A DNA stretch of 40,673 nucleotides from an uncultured Clostridia bacterium (GTDB lineage: Bacteria; Bacillota; Clostridia; Oscillospirales; Acutalibacteraceae): NCBI GenBank assembly GCA_944380875.1, contig CALWJA010000058.1, forward strand, positions 1-40,673, in the 5' to 3' direction. The notes under the pieces are model-generated. The model did no database searches. It saw only the letters and a list, made by a program, of their open reading frames with translations, and was not told where the DNA came from. Made by a program: the position numbers and the translations under genes. This document shows, piece after piece, positions 31,785-39,448 of the stretch. Position 1 is the stretch's first letter, and each line of letters starts with the position of its first letter.

Positions 31785-31988
31785 ATTTTATAGAATCAAC
31801 ATCGTCCCGTAATATCCTTCTCGTGTAGCTTCCCTAAATAAGGGAAGAAACGGTTGCTAGGGACAATAAGTTTTATGAGAAAGGCTGCAGCTTTCGATTC
31901 CAGTTGGCAGCGTAGTATTCCAAATGTTTTTTCGATTTGATAAATGGAAGGAAACATATAAGATATGGAGAAGTGTATTTTTATATGA

Positions 31989-32025
31989 AAAGGACGTGCC
32001 GGAGAATATCTCTCCAGCACGTCCT
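31989..32025 (-). terminator. Terminator of pyrE
   Basis: AAGGACGTGC (31989-31998) pairs with GCACGTCCTT (32016-32025), with an inner GGAGA / TCTCC stem. On the minus strand TTTTC follows. Confidence 0.8.
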
Positions 32026-32051
32026 TCTTTAGATAAATTGCAGTTGCCGGC

Positions 32052-32717
32052 TTAACCAAATACACAATATTGCTCCATATAGGTTTCCATCGCTTTAAGC
32101 ATTTGGGCATCCGCATTTTGCTCTTTCAGATATTCATGGATATCCTCCACAGTAACGATAGCATGCACATGGATACCGAATTCATCCTGAACCTCCATAA
32201 TGGCGGTTTTTCCGGGAGTTTGCCCCACTTCGCAGCGATTGACGGAAATAAACATATCGGGAACTTTAACATCGGCGCACCCCTTGAGAATGGGCATTGT
32301 TTCCCGGACGGCAGTTCCTGCAGTGATTACGTCTTCAATGATGATAATTCTGTCGCCGTCCTGGGGTTTATAACCCACAATGCTTCCGCCTTCACCGTGG
32401 TCTTTTACTTCTTTTCTATTGAAAAAATACGGTTTATCAATGCCAAAATCCCGGGAAAGGGAAGCAGCGCAAGCGGTAGCCAGAGGAATACCTTTATAGG
32501 CAGGACCAAACATTGCGTCAAAACGGTCTTCACAGGTTTCTTTTACCAAAGAAGCATAAAAATGCCCAAGTGCTGCAATTTGGCTGCCTGTGCGATAATT
32601 GCCGGTATTGACGAAATAGGGGGTGTTTCTTCCGCTTTTCGTTACAAAGCTTCCAAAACGCAGAACATCTGCGCCCATCATAAATTCAATAAATTCTTTT
32701 TTTGCCGCTGTCAGCAT
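32052..32717 (-). CDS. pyrE: Orotate phosphoribosyltransferase
   Basis: Joins orotate to PRPP to give orotidine monophosphate in pyrimidine synthesis. 221 residues. Visible motifs: FGPAYKGIPLA (orotate/phosphate loop), KEVKDHGEGG (flexible catalytic loop) and the PRPP motif IIIIEDVITAGTAV (about 118-131). GAGAGGAA precedes the ATG. It is not in a pyr operon here and has its own terminator. Confidence 0.96.
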   Translation of the reverse strand: MLTAAKKEFIEFMMGADVLRFGSFVTKSGRNTPYFVNTGNYRTGSQIAALGHFYASLVKETCEDRFDAMFGPAYKGIPLATACAASLSRDFGIDKPYFFNRKEVKDHGEGGSIVGYKPQDGDRIIIIEDVITAGTAVRETMPILKGCADVKVPDMFISVNRCEVGQTPGKTAIMEVQDEFGIHVHAIVTVEDIHEYLKEQNADAQMLKAMETYMEQYCVFG

Positions 32718-32820
32718 ATTTTAATTCCTCTCTTTCATGTGTTTGTATATAAATACTGAATAGGTATATGAATGGAACGGTTGTGTAATAGAAACGACTC
32801 TTTTTATTTTATAATATAGA

Positions 32821-33780
32821 TCATTTCCATTTTTCAAATTCAGAAAGAAACCAAACTTCTTTTGCTTCGAATTCTTTGCCGTTTAAATATTCCAGCATAC
32901 CGGCCGGGGAAGAAAAGGTGAATTTCAGCTTATAAGAATACAGAGCCTGGTATTTTAGGCCAATAGAACGGTTTATAGCGTTTACACCGTATTTACCGTC
33001 CCCTGCAAGAGGATGCCCTATAGAAGCTAAGTGAGCCCGGATCTGGTGGGTGCGCCCCGTTAAAAGCTCTACCTCCAAAAGGCTAAAGCGTTTTCCTTCC
33101 TCCAGAACTCTGTATTTTGTTCGTATGGTTTTAGCGTCTTTTCCGGGAGAGGCGGAGATATACACACGGTTCTGGTTCTCATTTTTAACAAGATAGCCCT
33201 CAAGGGTATCGGCACGTTTTTCCATTTTTCCGCAAACAACACATAAGTAAAGCTTTTGCAGTTCCCGGTTTTTTACTTTCTCATTCATAATCCGGAGGGT
33301 TTCCGCATTTTTAGCAGCCATTACAATACCGCCTGTGTTACGGTCAATGCGGTTAATAAGGGCCGGAGCAAAGGAATTTTCTAATTCCGGGTTGTATTCA
33401 CCTTTTTCAAAAAGATAATGCTGCACTCGAGCAATAAGGGAATCGAAATGGTATGTTTCATCGGGATGAACCAAAAGACCAGGTTTTTTATCCAGCAGGA
33501 GAATGTTTTCGTCTTCGTATAAAAGGTTTAGCTTAACAGGAGCTTTAAGGAAATCGTATGCTTTTGGTTCCTTCTGAAAAAATTCATCCTTTAGATATAG
33601 AGTAAGCACATCGCCCGGTTGGAGGCGGGCAGATATTTCGCAGCGCTTTCCATTTAATTTAATGTCTTTCTTGCGGATACTTTTATAGAGCATGGACTGG
33701 GGCAGATTTGGATAGGATTTTGTTAGAAATTTATCTAGCCGCTGTCCCGCATCGTTGGGCTGAATGGTAATTTGCTTCAT
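32821..33780 (-). CDS. RluA-family pseudouridine synthase
   Basis: Isomerises uridine to pseudouridine in ribosomal or transfer RNA; which site cannot be told from sequence. 319 residues: an N-terminal S4 RNA-binding domain (RLDKFLTKSYPNLPQSML), then the catalytic domain with Asp in LINRIDRNTGG (the usual form is HRLDxxTSG) and the LLTGRTHQIRAHL motif near 240-252. The ATG at 33780 has GAGG in range; an ATG at 33792 has no site. It probably has a separate transcript from pyrE, which lies 103 bases downstream. Confidence 0.92.
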   Translation of the reverse strand: MKQITIQPNDAGQRLDKFLTKSYPNLPQSMLYKSIRKKDIKLNGKRCEISARLQPGDVLTLYLKDEFFQKEPKAYDFLKAPVKLNLLYEDENILLLDKKPGLLVHPDETYHFDSLIARVQHYLFEKGEYNPELENSFAPALINRIDRNTGGIVMAAKNAETLRIMNEKVKNRELQKLYLCVVCGKMEKRADTLEGYLVKNENQNRVYISASPGKDAKTIRTKYRVLEEGKRFSLLEVELLTGRTHQIRAHLASIGHPLAGDGKYGVNAINRSIGLKYQALYSYKLKFTFSSPAGMLEYLNGKEFEAKEVWFLSEFEKWK

Positions 33781-34176
33781 ATAAAGCCTCATTTCAATTT
33801 TGCAAATCTTTGTATCAGAGAATAAAACCGCTAAAGGACTTACATTGGCCGTCTCAAACGCCTAGAGAATTTTCGCATATCCCGGGCTGATGAAAGAAAT
33901 TATTTATATTTTCACCTTATATGCCGCATCCACAGAAACACGAACTGTTTTTTTCTAGTATAGCATAGCATCGACAGCTGCAAAACCTCATCTGCGAATG
34001 GGGAAGGAATCCCTCAGGGAGGCCTTCTGGCGTTCAACATGCCCAGAATATAAAGTTTCCTGCGCACATTATACCATGTATTTCTCCTAAGGGAAAGCGA
34101 AAAATACTTGCCAAATAAAGAGCTATAGGATACAATAAAACAAAGTGGAATTATTCACCATTCGCAATTTTATAGG
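33781..34176. other. Intergenic region between rluA-type gene and radC
   Basis: 396 bases between divergent genes. No gene is seen. It contains a folded stretch around 34003-34048: GAAGG / CCTTC enclosing TCCCT-C-AGGGA, then TTCTGG / CCAGAA. It also contains the radC promoter at 34108-34136. Confidence 0.6.
34108..34136 (+). promoter_or_regulatory. Promoter of radC
   Basis: -35 TTGCCA (34108-34113), 17-base spacer, -10 TACAAT (34131-34136). Transcription would start about 34 bases before the first start codon. Confidence 0.65.
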
Positions 34177-35001
34177 ATGTTAAAGCAGAAAATTTTAAGC
34201 AGCTTTATATTTTTGAGAATGACAGCGCGGCGTATGAAAGCGTATGGGCTGATAAATGGGATGAAAATGATGGAAGACAAAACAAAAGATGGGAAGAAAA
34301 CGCGAAAAATTTCTGCCCATGCCGGGCACAGAGAGCGGATGCGCAAAAAGTTTCGGGAGCAAGGGATAGATTGTTTCGAGGAACATGAAGTGCTGGAAAT
34401 TCTTCTCTATTTTGCAGTAGCGCAGAAAAATACAAATGAGCTGGCTCATTCGCTGCTCAATACGTTCGGATCTTTGGCCGGAGTTCTGAATGCTCCCGAA
34501 GAAGAACTGCTTCGTGTGCCGGGAGTGGGAGATTCTACCGCCATGCTTTTAAAATTTATCCCGCAGTTGTTTCGGAGATATTCGGAAAGCGCTAGCCAGG
34601 GAGTCCGGAGAATTTGCACATTTGAGGAAGCTGGGGAATACTTCTTCCCTAAATTTTTAGGCAGGGAAAATGAAACGGTTTTTCTTCTGTTAATGGATGC
34701 CCGCGGAAAGATTCTTTTCTGTGATGTTATCAATGAAGGCTCTGTAAATGTTTCCAACGTCTATATTCGCGATGTGGTTCGTTTAGCTGTTCGGTATAAT
34801 GCATCTTCGGCAGTTTTGGCACATAATCATCCCAGTGGGACTTGTTTGCCTTCCACTCAAGATTTGGAAACCACCCGGAGTGTAGCTTCCGCGCTGGAAA
34901 GTGTTGAGGTTCTTTTGATGGATCACATTATTGTAGGCGGAGACAACTATTTGTCTTTGGCAGAATCGGGTATTTTACCCGATGTTTTTGAAAAGGACTG
35001 A
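34177..35001 (+). CDS. radC: RadC family JAB-domain protein
   Basis: A 274-residue RadC-type protein. It has an N-terminal helix-hairpin-helix segment (LLRVPGVGDSTAMLLKF, about 110-126) and a C-terminal JAB/MPN metalloprotease-like domain with the zinc motif HNHPSGTCLPSTQD (about 215-228). The family was long tied to DNA repair, but the role is unclear. The start is uncertain: ATG 34177 fits the promoter but has no ribosome binding site, and in-frame ATGs at 34261, 34267 and 34270 are possible and would remove a poorly conserved, basic N-terminus. Confidence 0.9.
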   Translation: MLKQKILSSFIFLRMTARRMKAYGLINGMKMMEDKTKDGKKTRKISAHAGHRERMRKKFREQGIDCFEEHEVLEILLYFAVAQKNTNELAHSLLNTFGSLAGVLNAPEEELLRVPGVGDSTAMLLKFIPQLFRRYSESASQGVRRICTFEEAGEYFFPKFLGRENETVFLLLMDARGKILFCDVINEGSVNVSNVYIRDVVRLAVRYNASSAVLAHNHPSGTCLPSTQDLETTRSVASALESVEVLLMDHIIVGGDNYLSLAESGILPDVFEKD

Positions 35002-35076
35002 AATAGCGCTTCAGAATACATGGAGAAATTGGAAAAGCAACCGGAAAATACATATGGAGCTAGCCTAAAGAGCGTC

Positions 35077-35105
35077 TTGAAAAGATGGTGCGTACATGCT
35101 ATTGT
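35077..35105 (+). promoter_or_regulatory. Candidate promoter of the CdaR-type regulator gene
   Basis: -35 TTGAAA (35077-35082), 17-base spacer, -10 TATTGT (35100-35105). The leader would contain the hairpin at 35152-35176. Confidence 0.5.
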
Positions 35106-35151
35106 ATGAGTTAAGAGAAAGATCAGATCAGTATATCGGATGACAGCGGGA

Positions 35152-35183
35152 GACGGAGCAGAACGCCTGCTTCGTCCCTTTTT
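35152..35183 (+). terminator. Hairpin with T-run before the CdaR-type gene
   Basis: GACGGAGCAG (35152-35161) pairs with CTGCTTCGTC (35167-35176), one G-T pair, followed by CCTTTTTC. It ends radC transcripts. If the promoter at 35077-35105 is real, it would also act as an attenuator of the regulator gene. Confidence 0.7.
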
Positions 35184-35234
35184 CTATAGTGAAAATGGAG
35201 CAACGGAGAAAAGCAAAGAGGGAGGGAAACGCTT

Positions 35235-36362
35235 ATGATAGATAAGATACTGGCAGAAAGGCTGATTGAAAAAATATCGCAGACCACAGAATACAATGTA
35301 AATATTATGAATGAGGATGGCGTTATTATTGCAAGCCGAATGAAAGAAAGGGTGGGCTCCTTTCACGAGGTAGCATTCAGCCTTCTGCGTGGGGAAGAAA
35401 CATCCTGCATTGTAACAAAAGAAGATGCGGAGAATGGGATAATGCCCGGTGTGAATATGGTGATTTTTGTGAATCACCAAAGGGAAGGTGTAGTTGGACT
35501 TACCGGCGATCCCCGAGAAGTCATGCCTATAGCAAAGATTGTTAAAATGTCCGTAGAAGTGATGCTGGAATACGAACTTTATAAATATGAAAGGCTTCGG
35601 AAATATAATCTTAGGGAACAACTGATGCATCTTCTTTTATACAGTGAGCAGATAAGCAGGGATGCGCTGGATCCCTATACTTCTGCGCTCAGGCTGAAAG
35701 AAGATGCAGTTCGGATTCCGATTCTTTTGGAATGCGGGGATAAGCAAAAGAGGGAAAAAATTCTGAATGGACTACTGGAAGAAAACAGGCAGTCGGGTGG
35801 GCAGACGTTGATAGATACGACCAGGGAAGAATCCATTATGCTGTTTAAATCCTTGCAATGTGCGGATTCCATGTTGATGCAGCAATACCGTTTCATACTG
35901 GAAGAGTATCTTCGCCCATATATGGAGTATGCCGAAAGCTACGGTGTAAAGCTTACGGCATATGTAGGCCCCATGCAGAATGATTTCATGCAATATAGGC
36001 AATCATACTTGTATTGTCTCTGGCTGCAGAAAAATATTCCCGGAGGGGGAATTCGGTATTTTTACGATTATATCGTCAAGTATCTGGAATCTGTAGCTCC
36101 CATGTCGGAATTTCATGTTATTTTTTTGATGATTAAAAAGAAGCTGGGTCCGAAGGTGATCGCAGGCTTCTTGGAAACAATGGAAGCTTTGATAGAAAAA
36201 GATTACAGCCTTTCCAAAGCAGGGGAATATCTCCATGTACATAAAAACACGATAGTGTATCGGTTAAATAAGATTCGGGAGGTATTAAATATAAATCCCC
36301 TGTCTTCCAATACGGATCGAGAATTTATGGAATGTTTCTACTATTATCTGAAACGCCGGTAA
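35235..36362 (+). CDS. CdaR-type sugar-diacid regulator
   Basis: 375 residues: an N-terminal sugar-diacid recognition domain (about 3-135, LAERLIEKISQTTEYNVNIMNEDGVIIAS), a middle region, and a C-terminal PucR-type helix-turn-helix (about 315-370, SLSKAGEYLHVHKNTIVYRLNKIREVLNI). Relatives in enteric bacteria sense glycerate or glucarate-type acids and activate their breakdown; a glycerate kinase gene follows, which fits. GAGGGAGGG precedes the ATG. Confidence 0.9.
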   Translation: MIDKILAERLIEKISQTTEYNVNIMNEDGVIIASRMKERVGSFHEVAFSLLRGEETSCIVTKEDAENGIMPGVNMVIFVNHQREGVVGLTGDPREVMPIAKIVKMSVEVMLEYELYKYERLRKYNLREQLMHLLLYSEQISRDALDPYTSALRLKEDAVRIPILLECGDKQKREKILNGLLEENRQSGGQTLIDTTREESIMLFKSLQCADSMLMQQYRFILEEYLRPYMEYAESYGVKLTAYVGPMQNDFMQYRQSYLYCLWLQKNIPGGGIRYFYDYIVKYLESVAPMSEFHVIFLMIKKKLGPKVIAGFLETMEALIEKDYSLSKAGEYLHVHKNTIVYRLNKIREVLNINPLSSNTDREFMECFYYYLKRR

Positions 36363-36515
36363 TTGTATTTGTATTGAAAAAACAAGACTGCTCGAAAAAG
36401 ATTGGCGGTATAGACGTAGTGCAACAGCGCAGCTTATTTTATAATCATGGTAGAGCTGCTGGGAAAGTATCGAACCGGCGGATCTAATAAACAAACCATG
36501 AAAGGGAGGCTGTAT

Positions 36516-37769
36516 ATGACAGGAAAGCTTTTTCAGGATGCCCATACTATCGTTCAGGAGTCCATCCGGGAAGTGCTGCCAGACAGCGCCGTGAAAAATG
36601 TATTGGAAAACACCTGTTTTCCTAAAAAAGTGTATGTTGTAGCTGTGGGAAAAGCGGCTTGGAAAATGGCGGCGGCTTGCGAAGAGGTATTGAAAGGGCA
36701 GATAGAAAAAGGTATTGTCCTAACGAAATACGGCCATTCAGAAGGAGATATCAGCCGGTTTGAAATATTGGAGGCCGGTCATCCTGTACCGGATGAAAAT
36801 TCCGTGGCAGGAACACAGAAAATTTTGGAAATGGTATCCGGGCTGCAAGAGGACGATACCCTTCTTTTTCTGCTTTCAGGGGGAGGTTCCGCTCTCTTTG
36901 AAAAACCGGAGGAAGGGCTAACTCTGGCGGATATACAAGAGGCTACGGAGCTTTGTCTTGCATGCGGTGCCCATATTGAAGAAATCAACACACTGCGTAA
37001 GCGGCTTTCTGCGGTAAAGGGAGGAAAATTTGCGAAGCTTTGCGGGAAAGCCAGAATTTTGGAAATCATCCTATCCGATGTGGTAGGGGACAGACTGGAT
37101 ATGATTGCCTCCGGACCTGCCTGCGCGGATACATCCACCTGTGCGGATGCGCTTCGCATTGTTGAAAAATATAATCTGCCTTTCCGAGCGGAAATCCTTT
37201 CCGCCCTCCAAAAGGAAACACCGGACAGAATAGATAATGTAGAAGTGCATGTAACGGGAAGTGTAAGCGAATTTTCCCGGGCGGCAGCAAAGACGGCAAA
37301 GTCTTTGGGGTATACGCCCTATATTGTTTCTACATCTGTGGACTGTGAAGCACGGGAGCTTGGAAAATATATGGCTTCTGTTGCAAGAACTATAACGCAG
37401 GAACCGGATTGTGCTTTCCATAAGCCCTGCGCCGTAATCTGCGGCGGGGAGACGGTTGTAACGCTGAAAGGAAAAGGTAAGGGAGGCAGAAATCAGGAGA
37501 TTGCCCTCAGTGCCGCCTTGGGAATAGAAGGGAGAAAAAATCTGGTTATTTTTTCTGTCAGTTCCGATGGAACGGACGGCCCAACAGACGCTGCGGGAGG
37601 CATTGTAGACGGGGATACAGTGGGGCTCCTGCGTAGCAAAGGTCTGGAACCGGAAAAAATGTTGGCAGAAAACGATTCCTACCGAGCGTTGCAGCAGTCG
37701 GGAGGACTCCTCTTAACAGGTGCAACGGGAACAAATGTAAATGATATAACCGTTCTGCTTATTGAATAA
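36516..37769 (+). CDS. Glycerate 2-kinase (MOFRL/GckA type)
   Basis: Phosphorylates D-glycerate to 2-phosphoglycerate with ATP, entering lower glycolysis. 417 residues: N-terminal DUF4147 domain with VAVGKAAWKMA and the glycine-rich LLSGGGSALFEKPEEGLTL, and a C-terminal MOFRL domain with GGRNQEIALSAAL, SSDGTDGPTDAAGG and LLTGATGTNVNDI. This class is unrelated to the GarK type. The ATG at 36516 is chosen for AAAGGGAGG; the frame is open upstream to 36447. A TATAAT at 36440-36445 suggests its own promoter, though the -35 is weak. Confidence 0.93.
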   Translation: MTGKLFQDAHTIVQESIREVLPDSAVKNVLENTCFPKKVYVVAVGKAAWKMAAACEEVLKGQIEKGIVLTKYGHSEGDISRFEILEAGHPVPDENSVAGTQKILEMVSGLQEDDTLLFLLSGGGSALFEKPEEGLTLADIQEATELCLACGAHIEEINTLRKRLSAVKGGKFAKLCGKARILEIILSDVVGDRLDMIASGPACADTSTCADALRIVEKYNLPFRAEILSALQKETPDRIDNVEVHVTGSVSEFSRAAAKTAKSLGYTPYIVSTSVDCEARELGKYMASVARTITQEPDCAFHKPCAVICGGETVVTLKGKGKGGRNQEIALSAALGIEGRKNLVIFSVSSDGTDGPTDAAGGIVDGDTVGLLRSKGLEPEKMLAENDSYRALQQSGGLLLTGATGTNVNDITVLLIE

Positions 37770-37793
37770 TGAAAAGATAGTTTAAATACCGGA

Positions 37794-37831
37794 AGCAGCC
37801 ATATCAAAAATTTGGTATGGCTGCTCTTTTT
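37794..37831 (+). terminator. Terminator after the glycerate kinase gene
   Basis: AGCAGCCATA (37794-37803) pairs with TATGGCTGCT (37816-37825), followed by CTTTTTG. Confidence 0.88.
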
Positions 37832-37878
37832 GTTACTAAATGGATATGTATTATACCCAGTGAAAAAAGAAGGTTTTC

Positions 37879-37919
37879 ATTTCCATAAGATTTATATTTG
37901 AATGGAAATATAGTATACT
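37879..37919 (+). promoter_or_regulatory. Inverted repeat and candidate promoter of the hydrogenase-like gene
   Basis: ATTTCCAT (37879-37886) and ATGGAAAT (37902-37909) form an 8-bp inverted repeat 15 bases apart, lying over a possible promoter whose -10 TATACT follows at about 37914-37919 and whose -35 (TTTATA) is poor. The repeat could be an operator. Confidence 0.4.
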
Positions 37920-37967
37920 AAAACTGTTAATTGAAAAAACACTACCATGATTAGGGAGCGTGACAAT

Positions 37968-39197
37968 ATGACATTTGAAGAGCTTTACAAAATACTTGTG
38001 AAGCAGAGTGTAGAGGGAAAAGAAGGGCCTCTTCCTCCTCACGACAGCCATCAGTTGGATTGTTTGATGCATCCGGAGAAATATGCCCCTGTGGTAGATA
38101 CAGAGGAATGTGTTTCCTGCCAGCATGGAAATGCGTGCCAGAAAAGCTGTATTTTTGATGCGATCGTGAGAGATGAAACGGGAAAGCTCGTGATAAACCC
38201 GCAGAAATGTATGGGCTGCGCGGCTTGTATTGATGCGTGTAAAGAAGGAAAACTCGCTGCCAGCCGGGATATCCTTCCCGCCATGAAAGCGGTTCGCGAA
38301 CCCGGAAAACTTTCCTATGCTTTGGTAGCTCCCGCGTTTTTGGGGCAATTCAGCGATTCGGTCACACCTGGAAAACTTCGCAGTGCCTTCAAGGCGTTAG
38401 GATTCAGCGGTATGGTGGAGGTTGCGCTTTTTGCGGACATCCTGACACTGAAAGAGGCTTTGGAATTTGATAAAAACATTGTAGAGGATACGGATTACCA
38501 GCTTACAAGCTGTTGCTGCCCAATGTGGATTGCCATGATCCGAAAGATTTACCATGAATTAATGCCCCATGTTCCCGGCTCCGTATCACCTATGATTGCC
38601 TGCGGAAGAGTGATAAAAAAGCTTCATCCCGATGCGGTCACAGTGTTTATTGGCCCTTGTATTGCTAAAAAAAGTGAAGCTAGAGAGCCGGATTTGGCAG
38701 GAGCCGTGGATTATGTTCTGACTTTCAGAGAGGTAGAGGATATATTTGAAGCGGCAGGAATCGATCCGGCGTCCATGCCGGAAAGTGAGAAGGATCATTC
38801 CTCCAGAGCAGGACGCATTTATGCCCGGGCAGGAGGCGTCAGTGAAGCCGTTCGGAGTACTGTGGAACAGCTTAATCCTTCCCGCAAAATAGCGATCCGA
38901 ACAAAGCAGGCCGATGGAGTTCCCGCCTGCAGGGCTATGATAGAGGAGCTAAAGAGCGGAAAATCCGATGCAAACTTTTTTGAAGGCATGGGTTGTGTCG
39001 GAGGTTGTGTTGGAGGCCCTAAAGCCATTCGAAATAAGGAAGAGGGGCGTACCCTTGTGAACGAATATGGCGATGCGGCCGCTTATAAGACTCCTTTGGA
39101 AAATACCTATGTGATTGAACTTCTCAATAAGCTTGGTTTTGAAACTGTGGAGAAACTTCTGGAAAACAGCGAGATTTTTACAAGGACTTTTCAGTAA
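37968..39197 (+). CDS. Short [FeFe]-hydrogenase-like iron-sulfur protein
   Basis: 409 residues: two 4Fe-4S clusters near the N-terminus (Cys48, 51, 57, 61 with CxxCx5CxxxC spacing; Cys81, 84, 87, 91), then an iron-hydrogenase large-subunit C-terminal domain. The H-cluster motifs are present: L1 as SCCCPMW (182-187), L2 as GPCIAKK (Cys231), L3 as GMGCVGGCVGG (Cys343, 347). All four H-cluster cysteines are kept, but the motifs differ from catalytic group A enzymes and resemble the poorly studied short or sensory groups. No small subunit, maturase or NADH-binding partner is nearby. GGGAG precedes the ATG at 37968. Redox or H2 sensing is as likely as bulk catalysis. Confidence 0.85.
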   Translation: MTFEELYKILVKQSVEGKEGPLPPHDSHQLDCLMHPEKYAPVVDTEECVSCQHGNACQKSCIFDAIVRDETGKLVINPQKCMGCAACIDACKEGKLAASRDILPAMKAVREPGKLSYALVAPAFLGQFSDSVTPGKLRSAFKALGFSGMVEVALFADILTLKEALEFDKNIVEDTDYQLTSCCCPMWIAMIRKIYHELMPHVPGSVSPMIACGRVIKKLHPDAVTVFIGPCIAKKSEAREPDLAGAVDYVLTFREVEDIFEAAGIDPASMPESEKDHSSRAGRIYARAGGVSEAVRSTVEQLNPSRKIAIRTKQADGVPACRAMIEELKSGKSDANFFEGMGCVGGCVGGPKAIRNKEEGRTLVNEYGDAAAYKTPLENTYVIELLNKLGFETVEKLLENSEIFTRTFQ

Positions 39198-39270
39198 AAG
39201 CTTGTTTTTGATTTGCCAAGAAAAAGGACTTTGTTTTTTCTTGGAGAATCATATGGAATAAAGAATTGTA

Positions 39271-39302
39271 GGGATTAAGAGATTTCTCTTGATCCCTCTT
39301 TT
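39271..39302 (+). terminator. Terminator after the hydrogenase-like gene
   Basis: GGGATTAAGAGA (39271-39282) pairs with TCTCTTGATCCC (39285-39296) except for one T-G pair, followed by TCTTTTC. A second, weaker repeat CCAAGAAAAA / TTTTTCTTGG lies just upstream at 39216-39244. Confidence 0.75.
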
Positions 39303-39388
39303 CATCAGGAAAGATTCGCGGGGCAGAACAGTTTCGAAAATAAATGGAATGGTATAAGCAGGATATACTAGTTTGAGACGACAATTCC

Positions 39389-39417
39389 TTGTTTGCGGTA
39401 TGAAAATATGATAGAAT
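39389..39417 (+). promoter_or_regulatory. Candidate promoter of the GGDEF-domain protein
   Basis: -35 TTGTTT (39389-39394), 17-base spacer, -10 TAGAAT (39412-39417), 32 bases before the start codon. Confidence 0.5.
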
Positions 39418-39448
39418 AAAATTATCTGTAGTTGTTGGAGTGGATAGA

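Larger units (their letters stand above)
31692..32051. other. Gap between the convergent GH95 and pyrE genes
   Basis: 360 bases. It holds the two hairpins listed at 31741-31784 and 31989-32025; between them I see no credible gene. A short minus-strand frame that enters from pyrE is only its out-of-frame shadow. Confidence 0.7.

Noticed and set aside
31796-32116. 106-codon minus-strand frame after pyrE
   Set aside because: It begins inside pyrE in another frame, crosses the pyrE terminator hairpin and has no family resemblance.
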